From: Frigoribacterium faeni
GTDB taxonomy: Bacteria > Actinomycetota > Actinomycetes > Actinomycetales > Microbacteriaceae
DNA: 64,000 nucleotides
Direction of reading: 5' to 3'
Assembly: GCF_011761235.1 (NCBI RefSeq)
Contig: NZ_JAAOYW010000001.1
Span: 248,781 to 312,780, forward strand
Shown: piece by piece, positions 10,577 through 19,724 of the stretch
How the letters are laid out: every line of letters starts with the position of its first letter
How positions within the stretch are numbered: the stretch's first letter is position 1
Made by a program: the position numbers and the translations under genes
The notes under the pieces: generated by a model
Told to the model about the DNA's origin: nothing
What the model saw: only the letters and a program-made list of their open reading frames with translations
Databases searched by the model: none

Positions 10577-11920
10577 TCAGCCCCAGCCGCCGAGGTAGGC
10601 GGCGAGCGAGGGCTCGCCGAGCACGGGCTCGCACCACGCCGCCGGCCCGCGCCGGGTCTCGAAGAGGTCCTCGGTGCCGTGCCGGGCGGCACGGGCCTCG
10701 GCCCGGCTCGAGCGGACGCGCACGATCGCCCGCGCACCGGCCTCGTCCGTGACCTCGACCGTGCCGAGCACGCCGACCCCGACCGACGCCACCGCCTCGA
10801 CGAGCGGCGCCGCGTCCCGCACCCGGACGGGCGACGGCAGGTCCACGGCGACCCGCGCCCGGCCCGCGGCGACGGACGCCGCCGGATCGGACGCGGCCAC
10901 GACCCGGGCATCCGTCGCGAACAGCGCGAGGTGCTCGTCGGGCACGACGACGACGGACGCCGGGAGCGCCGCCAGCACCGTGTCGACGCAGAGCCACGCG
11001 GCCCCGGCCGAGTCGGCCGCGGCGAGCCGGACCACCGTGTCGGGGGCGCCGCCGATCAGTCCGCGCGGCCGCGAGCCCGCGACGGGCACCAGCCGGCTCA
11101 GCGCGACCGTCTCGTCGTTCTTCTGCCGCTGTCGGTCCTCGGGGTCGCGCCCGGCCCAGTCCGGGCCGTCGTGCCAGGCCACGGCCCGGGGCTCGTGGGC
11201 GAGCAGCGCGCCGCCGCGCCAGGCCCGCCAGGCCCACTCCCAGTCCTCGCCGCCGTAGGTCGTGAAGCCCTCGTCGAACCCGCCGACGGCCTCGAGCAAC
11301 GACCGGCTGCAGGCGACCACGGCACCGATGAGGTGCCGGTACGAGCGGTCGTCGGCGTCGAGCAGGTCACGGCTCGCCCGGTAGGCGTCGTCGAGCCAGC
11401 CCGGGGAGGGCAGCTCGTGCCGGGGGCCCTCGTGCTCGACGGGCGCGTCGTGGGCGACCCCCGTGAAGTCCGCGTGGCGACGCGTGCCGACGACGACCGC
11501 CTCGGAGGCGAGCGCCGGCAGGCGCGTCATGGCGCTCACCCAGCCGGGCTCGGGCGCGGTGTCGGCGTCGAGGAAGCACACCACGTCGCCGGTCGACGAC
11601 CGCACCCCGAGGTTCCGCGCCGCGGACAGCCGGAACCCTTCGTCGGCCTGGACGACCAGCCGCACGCCGTCCGGGACCGTGGGCGGCTCGGGCGAGCCGT
11701 CGTCGACGACGACGACCTCGAGCAGCTCGGCGGGGTGGTCCTGCCGGGCGAGCGCCGCGAGGGTCCGGTCGAGCTCGGCCTGTTGCCGGTAGTGGGCCAC
11801 GACGACGGAGACCGTCGGCAGGGGGTCGGGGACGACGCCGTCGAGGAGGTCCCAGCGGTTGCCCGGGACCCCTCCCGTCGGCCGTGCCGGCGCCTCCTCG
11901 TGCCGTCCGCCGACGGTCAC
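10577..11920 (-). CDS. Family 2 glycosyltransferase with C-terminal extension
   Basis: This 447-residue GT-A glycosyltransferase has the opening VSVVVAHYRQQAELDRTLAA, the nucleotide-binding VVVVDDGSPEPP, the metal-binding CFLDADTAPEPGW (DxD-like), and the acceptor-side galactosyltransferase-type motif GGFDEGFTTYGGEDWEWAW near residue 230. Residues after about 300 form an extra domain I do not recognise. The GTG at 11920 overlaps the upstream stop as GTGA; another GTG at 11938 is possible but has no better ribosome site. It is the last gene of the minus-strand glycosyltransferase operon. No membrane helix is seen, so it is probably cytosolic. Donor and acceptor are unknown. Confidence 0.85.
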   Translation of the reverse strand: MTVGGRHEEAPARPTGGVPGNRWDLLDGVVPDPLPTVSVVVAHYRQQAELDRTLAALARQDHPAELLEVVVVDDGSPEPPTVPDGVRLVVQADEGFRLSAARNLGVRSSTGDVVCFLDADTAPEPGWVSAMTRLPALASEAVVVGTRRHADFTGVAHDAPVEHEGPRHELPSPGWLDDAYRASRDLLDADDRSYRHLIGAVVACSRSLLEAVGGFDEGFTTYGGEDWEWAWRAWRGGALLAHEPRAVAWHDGPDWAGRDPEDRQRQKNDETVALSRLVPVAGSRPRGLIGGAPDTVVRLAAADSAGAAWLCVDTVLAALPASVVVVPDEHLALFATDARVVAASDPAASVAAGRARVAVDLPSPVRVRDAAPLVEAVASVGVGVLGTVEVTDEAGARAIVRVRSSRAEARAARHGTEDLFETRRGPAAWCEPVLGEPSLAAYLGGWG

Positions 11921-12936
11921 GACGCCGATCCCGTCCACCAGGCGAGGTAGGCGGCCGCGACGTCGTCGAGGTCGGGCGCCGTCACCGCGTCGGGGGCGAG
12001 CCAGGTCGACGCCGGGTCGGCGACGGCGCGGGCCAGCGCGGCCGCGAGGGCCTCGGGCCCGTCGTCGACCAGCGTCAGCGTGCCCGGCCGGAGCGCCGCC
12101 ATCTCGCGCGAGTACCGGGTGTCGGGCACGATCGGGCGGCGCCCGGCGCCGATCCAGGTCGTGATCGACCCGGAGGCGGACACGTGGCGGTGCACCGCGA
12201 CGGGAACGGAGGCGCGGCGACAGCGGTCGAGGAGCACCGCGTCGTCGAGGTAGCCGGTCACGTCGAGCACGACGCCCGCGGCGGCGGCGTCGGCCACGAG
12301 CTCGGCGGTCTCGGCCTCGTGCCCGGCGCTGGCGCGCCCCAGCGCCACGACGCCGAGGCCGCCGGCGGGTCCGTCGCCGCGCAGCCGCGCGACCGCGTCG
12401 ACGACCTCGGCGTGGCCCTTGCCGGGGTAGACGAAGCCGATGACGGCGGCGGTGCCGTCGGGCTCGGGGCGCTGCCCCACGGGCGGCGCGGACTCGACGG
12501 GCAGGGGCACGACGGCCGGGTCGGCCCCGGCGACGGTGTGCTCGGCCAGCAGGAGCGCCTCGTGCGCGCTGTTCACGACGACGCCCGCCGCGGCCTCGAC
12601 GACCCGGCGGTAGCAGTCGCCGCGCCGCCGCAGGTTGCGCTCGCCGTCGGACGGCTGGGGCAGGTCGTGCAGGGTGACGGTCAGCCGGGTGCGGCCGGCG
12701 AGGTCGACGAGGCGGTCGGCGGCGGCCTCCGGGGTCGGCCCCCAGAGCCGGTCCGTGAAGTGCAGGTGCGCGGCGGCGGGCGGCCGTGCCCCGGCCAGCT
12801 CGTCGGGCGTGGTCGTCAGGTCGCGCCCGACGCGGGAGGCGACGGCCTCGGCCACGTGTCGGGCGAGCCCGCTCACGCCGTGCTCGGCGTCGCCCGTGAC
12901 GACCAGGGCCGGGACGCCGCGCGTGGCGGCGGTCAC
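11917..12936 (-). CDS. GT4-like glycosyltransferase
   Basis: This 339-residue GT-B type glycosyltransferase has an N-terminal acceptor domain with HLHFTDRLWGPTPEAA, TVTLHDLPQPSDGERN and AAGVVVNSAHEA, and a C-terminal donor domain with AAVIGFVYPGKGHAEVVDAV and the later segment HVSASGSITTWIGAGRRPIV. It resembles the GT4-like protein encoded at 14118 on the other side of the divergent promoter region. Its GTG start and its stop both sit in GTGA overlaps with the neighbouring genes, so the three minus-strand genes form one coupled operon. Substrates cannot be read from the sequence. Confidence 0.8.
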   Translation of the reverse strand: MTAATRGVPALVVTGDAEHGVSGLARHVAEAVASRVGRDLTTTPDELAGARPPAAAHLHFTDRLWGPTPEAAADRLVDLAGRTRLTVTLHDLPQPSDGERNLRRRGDCYRRVVEAAAGVVVNSAHEALLLAEHTVAGADPAVVPLPVESAPPVGQRPEPDGTAAVIGFVYPGKGHAEVVDAVARLRGDGPAGGLGVVALGRASAGHEAETAELVADAAAAGVVLDVTGYLDDAVLLDRCRRASVPVAVHRHVSASGSITTWIGAGRRPIVPDTRYSREMAALRPGTLTLVDDGPEALAAALARAVADPASTWLAPDAVTAPDLDDVAAAYLAWWTGSAS

Positions 12937-13865
12937 GCGAGCCCCAGCAGGGCCAGCGAGTCGGCGTGCCGGGCCAGCCCGGCGTCGACGACGGCGGGCT
13001 CCCGTTCGTACCACCGGAGGTGCGCCTCCCTGACCTCCTCGCCGGGCACGGGCGTGCCCCCGACGACCCAGTGGTCGGTCGGCGCGTCGTCGAGGTCGAA
13101 CGCGTCCACGACGGCCTGCAGGCGGGGTGCGTGCACGCTGTCGAGCAGGGGCCGGCCCGGGTCGACGACGTGCTCGGGCAGGCCGAGCCGGTCGCGGACG
13201 CGCGAGGCGAGCGCCGTCCAGATCGGGTTGCCGGGGTGGTTCAGGGTGCGCATCTGGGCGAACGACGGGTCGTCGAACACGTCCGAGACGACGACCGCGT
13301 CGTGCGCCTCCTCGCGTCGGCGCAGCTCGTGCAGCGACAGCGCGGCGACGGCGCGGACGGCGTCGACGTCGAGCCGCGGCAGGGGCCGGGTCGTGCCGTC
13401 GCGCCGCGCGCCGGCCTCCGCCAGCACGACGAGGTCGTGGTACTCGACGACCGGCGGCACGAGCGACGGGTCGTGCGGCGGCCGCACGATCGCCGACGTC
13501 GGGTAGAGGCCCGCGAACCGGATGACGGGCACGGCGACGGCCCTCGCCCCGGGGCCGAGACGGGCGGCCAGCTGCCGCGAGCCGAGGGGCAGGTCGAGGT
13601 AGTCGTCGCGCACCGGCTGCGAGACGAGCAAGGAGGCGCGGGCCAGCCACCTGTCCAGGTGCGGCAGGTCGGCGGTGACGAGCTCGTGAACAGCAGGTGT
13701 CCTGACGGTGCGGAGGCCGCCCCCGTCGAGGGCGATCCGGAGGGACTCCGCCTGGCAGTTGCCGACGACGAGCGCGACCGGTCCGTCGCCCTCGGGCTCG
13801 TCGAGGCCGTAGAAATGCCCGTAGTGACGGGTGCGGCCGTCGACGGCCGGGGTGGGGTGGGTCAT
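12933..13865 (-). CDS. WcbI-family putative polysaccharide acetyltransferase
   Basis: This 310-residue protein has the WcbI-family start: HYGHFYGLDEP followed by VALVVGNCQAESLRIAL (the GNCQ motif at about residue 42), with LLVSQPVRDDYLDLPLG and later TLNHPGNPIW and HPGNP-type segments. WcbI proteins act in capsule biosynthesis and are thought to be acetyl- or acyltransferases. The ATG at 13865 has a GGAGAGG site and begins the minus-strand operon. Its presence next to six glycosyltransferases suggests the glycan is acylated, which is inference. Confidence 0.78.
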   Translation of the reverse strand: MTHPTPAVDGRTRHYGHFYGLDEPEGDGPVALVVGNCQAESLRIALDGGGLRTVRTPAVHELVTADLPHLDRWLARASLLVSQPVRDDYLDLPLGSRQLAARLGPGARAVAVPVIRFAGLYPTSAIVRPPHDPSLVPPVVEYHDLVVLAEAGARRDGTTRPLPRLDVDAVRAVAALSLHELRRREEAHDAVVVSDVFDDPSFAQMRTLNHPGNPIWTALASRVRDRLGLPEHVVDPGRPLLDSVHAPRLQAVVDAFDLDDAPTDHWVVGGTPVPGEEVREAHLRWYEREPAVVDAGLARHADSLALLGLA

Positions 13866-14117
13866 GCTGCCTCTCCGTCGGCCCCGCGGACGGCGGGCGC
13901 GACGACCCCATCGTGCTGGATGAGGCGTCCCGAGGGCCACCTCGGGCGACCGGGCACGACGGCCCGTCAGCTACTAGTGTGCAAGCAGGCCGCTCCCATC
14001 GGCCCCCTCCCTCGACGCGAACCGGTCACCCGGTCTCCCCAGGGTCACCCGAGTCGCCCCGGCTCACCCCTCGACGGTCCCCGGACCGTCGTGTCCCGAC
14101 TGAGCCGAGGAGGCCCG
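13866..14117. promoter_or_regulatory. Divergent promoter region of the glycosyltransferase locus
   Basis: This 252-bp gap separates the two divergent glycosyltransferase operons. It must hold both promoters. The only AT-richer patch is near 13970–13985 (CAGCTACTAGTGTGCAAG), which contains TACTAG and TAGTGT, both possible -10 elements for the plus-strand operon. A GAGGAGG ribosome site precedes the ATG at 14118. I see no small gene in it. Confidence 0.45.
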
Positions 14118-15320
14118 ATGACCCAGACCCCGCCGCCCCCCGGCGACGCCCTCCGCGTCGCCTCGGTGCCCGCCGGTCACCCCTACGTGCGCCACCTGCA
14201 GCCTGCGGACGAGTCCGCCGTCGCCCGCCCCGTCGTGCGCCTCGTCGATCCCCTGCCCGACCCCGCCGAGCCCGCCCGCTGGTGGCCGCCGGTCGTGCTC
14301 GACGCCGGCTGGCTCGCCGAGCACGCCGACGAGGTCGACCTGCTCCACGTCCACTTCGGCACCGAGTCGTACGACCTCGAGCACCTGCGCCGCGTCGTGG
14401 ACGCCGCCCACGCCGCCGGCCTCCCGCTCGTGCACACCGTCCACGACCTCGTCAACCCGCAGCTCGTCGACCAGGGTCCGCACCGCTCCCACCTCCGCCT
14501 GCTCGTCACGGAGGCGGACGAGCTCCTCACCCTCACCGAGGGCGCGGCCGACGAGGTCGAGCGCACCTACGGACGCCGCCCGGTCGTCGTGCCGCACCCG
14601 CACCTCCTCCCCCTCGACGCGGACGCGCCCGTCGGGACGGCCCGTGACGGGGCCGTCGTGGGCGTCAGCCTCCGCGACCTGCGCCCGAACGTCGACGGCC
14701 CCGGCACGGTCGCGACCCTGCTCGCGGCCGCCGAGCTGCTCGCCGAGGCCGGCACGCCCGTCTCGGTGCGCGTCGACGTCAACGAGCGCGTCCGCGACGC
14801 CCCGGCGCTGGCCGAGGTGCGAGTGCTCGTCGCCGCCGCGCCCGGGCACCTCGCCGTGTCGCTGGTCGAGCACCCCCGGCTCGACGACGACGAGCTCGCG
14901 TCGGCCCTCGCCGACCTCGACGTCGTCGTGCTGCCCTACTCGCACGGCACGCACTCGGGCTGGGTCGAGCTGAGCTGGGACCTCGGGGTCCCCGTCGCCG
15001 CTCCCCGCGTCGGCCACGTCGCCGACCAGCACCCGGACCCCGCCGACACGGCGTCGTTCACGGCCGGGGACGCCGCCGACCTGGCCGCCGCCCTCGGCGG
15101 CCTCCTGACCGCCCGGGAGGGCACGTCGGCCCGTGCCGGCTCGGCCGAGCGCCGCGACCTCGTCGCCCGGCGACGGGACCTCCGTCGTGCGCAGCGCGAC
15201 GAGATCGCCCGGGCCCACCTGGCCGCCTACGAGCGGGCGGCCTCCTCGGCGTCGGCTCGTCGGCCCGCCGGCCCGGCGGGGTCCGACGCGGTCGCGAGGC
15301 CCTCGGAGCTCGTCTCGTGA
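14118..15320 (+). CDS. GT4-like glycosyltransferase
   Basis: This 400-residue GT-B type protein has LLHVHFGTESYDLEHLRRVV, PLVHTVHDLVNPQLVDQG and a C-terminal donor-site segment LPYSHGTHSGWVELSWDLG followed by VPVAAPRVG. The first 60 residues and the C-terminal tail (after about 370, Ala/Ser/Arg-rich) are variable. The ATG has a strong GAGGAGG site and opens the plus-strand operon. The stop overlaps the next GTG as GTGA. It resembles the GT4-like gene at 11917 in layout. Confidence 0.82.
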   Translation: MTQTPPPPGDALRVASVPAGHPYVRHLQPADESAVARPVVRLVDPLPDPAEPARWWPPVVLDAGWLAEHADEVDLLHVHFGTESYDLEHLRRVVDAAHAAGLPLVHTVHDLVNPQLVDQGPHRSHLRLLVTEADELLTLTEGAADEVERTYGRRPVVVPHPHLLPLDADAPVGTARDGAVVGVSLRDLRPNVDGPGTVATLLAAAELLAEAGTPVSVRVDVNERVRDAPALAEVRVLVAAAPGHLAVSLVEHPRLDDDELASALADLDVVVLPYSHGTHSGWVELSWDLGVPVAAPRVGHVADQHPDPADTASFTAGDAADLAAALGGLLTAREGTSARAGSAERRDLVARRRDLRRAQRDEIARAHLAAYERAASSASARRPAGPAGSDAVARPSELVS

Positions 15321-16591
15321 CCGTCGTGACCGACCGCGCCGCCGCCTCCTCGTCCCCCTGGCCGGACGAGCCCGTGCGCACCGCCGAGCGCCCGCGCCGC
15401 ATCGTCGTCGTGGCGCCCCTCCGCTACCCGATCGCCGAGCCGCACGCCGGCGGCCTCGAGTCGAGCGTGTGGCACCAGGTGCGCGTCCTCCGCGCCCGGG
15501 GCCACGAGGTGCTGCTCTGCGCCGTCGAGGGCAGCGACCACCTGCCCGGCGGCCCCGCCGAGTTCTCGCTGCCCGCCGTGCACTGGGACGACCCCGCCGA
15601 CGCGACCGACTCGACCTACCCCGCCGGCTACCTCGAGACGGCGCTGCCCGCCCTGCACCGCGCCCTCGACTGGATCCGCGACCACGCCGACGAGATCGAC
15701 GTCGTCGAGAACCACTCCCTCAGCGGCCACGTGCTCTCGCGGGCGGGCGAGCTCGGCGTGCCCGTCGTGTCGACGCTGCACACCCCGACGCTGCCCGACC
15801 TGCTCGAGCACCACCGCGCCGCCGTCGAGCCCCGGAGCGCGTTCCTCGCCGTGAGCGAGCACACCGCCGCCGTCTGGCGGGCCGAGGGCGTCGAGGCGCG
15901 GGTGCTGCCGAACGCCGTCGACACCGACCTGTGGCCGCTGGGCCCGGGCGGCGACGACCTCGTGTGGAGCGGCCGCATCGTCCCCGAGAAGGGTCCGCAC
16001 CTGGCCATCCAGGCCGCGCGTCTCGCGGGGCGGCGCATCGTCCTCGCCGGCCGCGTGGGCGACGTCGACTACCACGAGTCCATGGTCGTGCCGTTGCTCG
16101 GGGCCGACGCCGAGCACGTCGGCCCGCTGCGTCAGCCCGAGCTGGCGGACCTCGTCGGGCGGAGCGCCTGCGCCCTCGTCACCCCCTGCTGGGAGGAGCC
16201 CTTCGGGCTCGTCATCGCCGAGGCCCTCTCGACCGGCACGCCCGTCGCGTCGTTCGCGACGGGCGGCGTGCCCGAGGTCGTCGGGTCGAGCATCGGCGCC
16301 GGGCTCGTCCCCCGCGACGACGTCGCCGGGCTGGCGCACCTGGCCGCGGGCCTCGCCGACGCCGCGTCGACGACGCCGGGGTTCCGTCGCCGGGTCCGGG
16401 CCGACGCGCTCGCCCGCTTCTCGCTGCACCGTCGCGCCGAGGTCGTCGAAGAGGTGCACGAGGCCCTCGTGGCGCGCCACCGGGCCGCCTCGCAGCGCGG
16501 GCGCCGACCTGCGCGGGCCGTGGTGTCGCCGGCACGGCCGTCGGCGACGACCGGTCCTCCGGCGCCCGCGGTGCCGGAGCCCGCGGCGTGA
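15317..16591 (+). CDS. Family 4 glycosyltransferase
   Basis: This 424-residue GT-B enzyme has a recognisable GT4 pattern: APLRYPIAEPHAGGLESSVW at the start (acceptor-site Gly-rich loop), VVSTLHTPTLPDL, FLAVSEHTAAVW, LPNAVDTDLW, the donor-binding LVWSGRIVPEKGPHLAIQAA, and the EX7E motif in CWEEPFGLVIAEALSTGTPV. This is the retaining sugar-nucleotide transferase class. The tail after about residue 390 is low complexity (Arg/Pro/Ala). The GTG start and the stop both lie in GTGA overlaps. Confidence 0.88.
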   Translation: MTVVTDRAAASSSPWPDEPVRTAERPRRIVVVAPLRYPIAEPHAGGLESSVWHQVRVLRARGHEVLLCAVEGSDHLPGGPAEFSLPAVHWDDPADATDSTYPAGYLETALPALHRALDWIRDHADEIDVVENHSLSGHVLSRAGELGVPVVSTLHTPTLPDLLEHHRAAVEPRSAFLAVSEHTAAVWRAEGVEARVLPNAVDTDLWPLGPGGDDLVWSGRIVPEKGPHLAIQAARLAGRRIVLAGRVGDVDYHESMVVPLLGADAEHVGPLRQPELADLVGRSACALVTPCWEEPFGLVIAEALSTGTPVASFATGGVPEVVGSSIGAGLVPRDDVAGLAHLAAGLADAASTTPGFRRRVRADALARFSLHRRAEVVEEVHEALVARHRAASQRGRRPARAVVSPARPSATTGPPAPAVPEPAA

Positions 16592-17691
16592 GCGCGCGCC
16601 CGGTCGTCGGCTGGTACGTGCACCACCACGGCGCCGGCCACCTGACGCGGCTGCTGGCCGTGCGTCCCCACCTCGACGCCGACGTCGTCGTCTTCAGCTC
16701 GCTCGCCCCGCCGGCCGCGCTGCCCGAGGCCACGACGTGGGTGGAGCTCCCCCGGGACGACCACGAGGTCGTCGCCGCCGACGGCACGTCGCGCCGCCCG
16801 GGCGATCCTGGCTCGGGCGCCGATCCGACGGTGCGCGGTCTCCTGCACTGGGCTCCGCTGCACCACGACGGCCACGCCGGACGCCTCGCGACCGTGGCCT
16901 CCTGGATCGCCGACGCGCGGCCGCGGGCCTTCGTGGTCGACGTGTCCGTCGAGGTCGCCCTGCTGGTGCGCCTCCTCGGCGTCCCCCCGGTGGTGGTCGC
17001 GCAGCCCGGCGACCGCTCCGACGGTCCGCACGCCCTCGGCTGGCACGCCGCCGAGCGCGTGCTCGCGCCCTGGGCGGGCGGCCTGCACGCGTCGCCCGCG
17101 CTCGACCGCGTCGGCGACCGCCTCCGCGCCGTAGGGGGCGTCTCGCGCCACGACGGCAGGGTCGACGGACCGGCGGTGCCCGAGCCGGGGACCGTGCTCG
17201 TCCTGGCCGGCGGCGGCGCCGAGGGCCGTGCCGGGCTGGCGCGCCGCGTGGCGGAGGCCGCCGCGGCGACGCCGACCGCGCGGTGGTCGGTGCTCGGCGC
17301 GTCGCCCGAGACCTGGACCGACGACCCCTGGCCGCTGATCCGCGCCGCCGAGGTCGTCGTGTCGGCCGCGGGGCAGAACAGCGTGGCCGACCTGGCCGCC
17401 GCCTCCTCCCGGGCCGTCGTCGTGCCGCAGCAGCGGCCGTTCGACGAGCAGCACTCCACCGCGCGCCTCCTCGCCGCTCACGGCCTCGCCGTCGTGCCCG
17501 GCACGGAGGGAGCCCCCGGAGGCGCCCCCGACGACGGCGGGTCGGCGACGTCCGCGGACGCCTGGCCCGCTGCCGAGGCCTGGCCCGGCCTCCTCGAGCG
17601 TGCCCGCGCGCTCTCCCCCGACTGGGACGTCTGGCAGGTCCGGGGCGCGGCCGCTCGTGCCGCCGCCGTCGTCGCCGAGGTGGCCCGGTGA
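16588..17691 (+). CDS. MurG-like (GT28-type) glycosyltransferase
   Basis: This 367-residue GT-B protein begins VVGWYVHHHGAGHLTRLLAV, an acceptor-site His-rich loop typical of MurG/UGT-like enzymes. The C-terminal half has VLVLAGGGAEGRAGLARRV and the donor-site pattern RAAEVVVSAAGQNSVADLAA followed by VVPQQRPFDEQHSTARLLAA, as in GT28 family members. There is no transmembrane anchor. It is embedded between two other glycosyltransferase genes by GTGA overlaps. The substrate is unknown; this is not MurG itself, since the murein cluster is absent here. Confidence 0.82.
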   Translation: MSARPVVGWYVHHHGAGHLTRLLAVRPHLDADVVVFSSLAPPAALPEATTWVELPRDDHEVVAADGTSRRPGDPGSGADPTVRGLLHWAPLHHDGHAGRLATVASWIADARPRAFVVDVSVEVALLVRLLGVPPVVVAQPGDRSDGPHALGWHAAERVLAPWAGGLHASPALDRVGDRLRAVGGVSRHDGRVDGPAVPEPGTVLVLAGGGAEGRAGLARRVAEAAAATPTARWSVLGASPETWTDDPWPLIRAAEVVVSAAGQNSVADLAAASSRAVVVPQQRPFDEQHSTARLLAAHGLAVVPGTEGAPGGAPDDGGSATSADAWPAAEAWPGLLERARALSPDWDVWQVRGAAARAAAVVAEVAR

Positions 17692-18521
17692 CCGCGGCCG
17701 GCGCGACCGTGGCCGTGACCCTGTGCTCCGCGGCCCGTCTCGACCACCTCCTGCCGCAGCGGGCTGCCCTGGCGCGCCTCCGTCCCGCGGTGCCGCACGT
17801 CGTCGTGTGGCTCGACCCCGAGCCCGCGCCGGACCTGCCCGAGCTGGCCGACGCCCACCTGCTGCACCTGCCCCCGGGACCGGACGGCCTGCGCCTCGCC
17901 GCGGGGCGGAACGCCGGGGCGGCCCGCGCCCTCGAGCTCGGGGCCTCCCTGGTGGTGTTCCTCGACGCGGACTGCGTGCCCGGACCGGAGCTCGTCGAGC
18001 GGTACGAGTCGGCGGCGGCCCGGCACCCCGGCGCGCTGCTCTGCGGGCCGGTGACCTACCTGCCCGAGGGGCACGACGACCTCGACCCTGCGGCGCTCGA
18101 GGCGGCCACGCGGCCGCACTCGGCCCGGCCCTCGCCGGCCGACGGCGAGACCGTCGTCGCCGGCCACGACGAGTACCCGCTGTTCTGGTCGCTGTCGTTC
18201 GCCCTGTCAGCCGAGACGTGGACGACGAGCGGCGGCTTCGAGCCCGGCTACGAGGGCTACGGCGGCGAGGACACGGACTTCGCCTTCACCGCCCGGTCGC
18301 TCGGCCTGCCGCTCGTCTGGGTCGGCGGCGCGCACGCGTACCACCAGTGGCACCCGACGACGTCGCCGCCGTGGCAGCACCTCGACGACATCCTGCGGAA
18401 CGGCCGGCGCTTCGCCGAGCGGTGGGGCGAGTGGCCCATGGTCGGCTGGCTCGAGGCGTTCCGCCGAGGAGGCGGTGTCCGGCCGGCCGAGGACGGCGGC
18501 TGGGAGCGCGTCCCCGCCTGA
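17688..18521 (+). CDS. Family 2 glycosyltransferase (galactosyltransferase-like)
   Basis: This 277-residue GT-A protein shows LRLAAGRNAGAARALELGA, the metal-binding LVVFLDADCVPGPELVERY and the acceptor-side signature GGFEPGYEGYGGEDTDFAF at about residues 183–201, followed by AYHQWHP. It is a compact relative of the GT2 protein at the opposite end of the locus (10577), sharing the GGF...GYGGED block. It is the last gene of the plus-strand operon and is coupled to the preceding gene by a GTGA overlap. Confidence 0.85.
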   Translation: MTAAGATVAVTLCSAARLDHLLPQRAALARLRPAVPHVVVWLDPEPAPDLPELADAHLLHLPPGPDGLRLAAGRNAGAARALELGASLVVFLDADCVPGPELVERYESAAARHPGALLCGPVTYLPEGHDDLDPAALEAATRPHSARPSPADGETVVAGHDEYPLFWSLSFALSAETWTTSGGFEPGYEGYGGEDTDFAFTARSLGLPLVWVGGAHAYHQWHPTTSPPWQHLDDILRNGRRFAERWGEWPMVGWLEAFRRGGGVRPAEDGGWERVPA

Positions 18522-18683
18522 GCGTCCGTGCCGCCGCGTCGACTGCCGTGCGACGGCGTCGTGGCCGGGTCGGGCGGTCGTGTCCCCCGCCGTCGGGTCC
18601 CCCGCGTGTACCCCCGTCCAGGGGGCACGGCGCAGGGTTGACGGAGGCCCGGGGCTCCCCCGGCCGCGACGCAAGGAGGAACC

Positions 18684-19637
18684 ATGTACTTCCACGCACA
18701 GACCTGGATCAACGACATCGCCGACGGCGAGCCCGACCCCGCGGCGGCGAACGCCCTGCAGGAGGGACTCGGCGGACAGTTCGGCGAGATGCGCACGATG
18801 ATGCAGTACCTCTTCCAGGCGATGAACTTCCGCGGGCCGGCGGCGAAGCCGTACCGCGACCTCATCCAGGGAGTCGGCACCGAGGAGATCAGCCACGTCG
18901 AGCTCATCGGCACCACGATCTCGCGCCTGCTCGACGGCAGCCCGCAGTACACGGGCAAGCTGACGGACCCGCTCGACACTCCTGGTGCGGGCGGCGCCAC
19001 GCCGCTCAACATCGCCCTGGACACCGGCAACATCCACCACTACCTCGTGGGCGCCCAGGGCGCGCTGCCGGTCGACTCCGTCGGCAACCCGTGGAGCGGC
19101 AGCTACGTCTACAACTCGGGCAACCTGCCGCTCGACCTGCTCTACAACCTCATGCTCGAGTCGACGGGCCGACTGCAGAAGAGCCGCATCTACGAGATGA
19201 CGGACAACCCCGTCGCCCGCAAGACCGTCGCGTACCTCATCGTGCGCGACCAGGCCCACGAGAACGCGTACGCAAAGGCGCTCGAGACCCTCGGGGTCGA
19301 CTGGGGCAAGCTGCTGCCGATCCCGAAGACGAACGCCGAGTCGTTCCCCGAGGTGAAGGAGCTCCTGGACCTCGGTCTGCAGAGCAAGCAGTACACGTTC
19401 GACCTCGACGGCAAGTCGGAGGCCGGCAAGATCTTCCAGGGCGCCTCGCCCTCCGGCGACGGCACGGACCTCACGTCGACGGAGCAGGCGCCGAAGGGCA
19501 CGCCGTCGACCATCTCGCCGGAGCGCCTCGAGGAGTTCTCCCCCGGCCTCGACAAGGACCTCCTGGCACTGATCCAGGAGACGGCCGAGATGGAGCTCGC
19601 CGACATCGAGGGCTTCTACGGTCCGACCGGCAAGTAG
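18684..19637 (+). CDS. Manganese (non-heme) catalase
   Basis: This 317-residue four-helix-bundle enzyme converts hydrogen peroxide to water and oxygen with a dimanganese centre. The expected ligands can be picked out: Glu35 in GGQFGEMRTMMQY, Glu68 and His71 in EEISHVEL, Glu159 in NLMLESTGR, and His192 in RDQAHENAY. The ATG has a very strong AAGGAGG site. The gene stands alone between the glycosyltransferase operon and a terminator, so it is probably monocistronic. Its base composition is slightly less GC-rich at third positions than its neighbours, which hints at high expression or separate ancestry. Confidence 0.95.
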   Translation: MYFHAQTWINDIADGEPDPAAANALQEGLGGQFGEMRTMMQYLFQAMNFRGPAAKPYRDLIQGVGTEEISHVELIGTTISRLLDGSPQYTGKLTDPLDTPGAGGATPLNIALDTGNIHHYLVGAQGALPVDSVGNPWSGSYVYNSGNLPLDLLYNLMLESTGRLQKSRIYEMTDNPVARKTVAYLIVRDQAHENAYAKALETLGVDWGKLLPIPKTNAESFPEVKELLDLGLQSKQYTFDLDGKSEAGKIFQGASPSGDGTDLTSTEQAPKGTPSTISPERLEEFSPGLDKDLLALIQETAEMELADIEGFYGPTGK

Positions 19638-19660
19638 CGCGGGGCGTCGGATCGCGCAGG

Positions 19661-19688
19661 AGAGCCCCGGGGTGCGCCCCGGGGCTCT
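19661..19688 (+). terminator. Terminator after manganese catalase
   Basis: AGAGCCCCGGGG (19661–19672) pairs perfectly with CCCCGGGGCTCT (19677–19688) around a 4-nt loop. It begins 24 bp after the catalase stop and could also serve the convergent membrane-protein gene. Confidence 0.85.
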
Positions 19689-19724
19689 CTCGTACGGACG
19701 GGGCGGATGCTTCGCAGGACCCCG

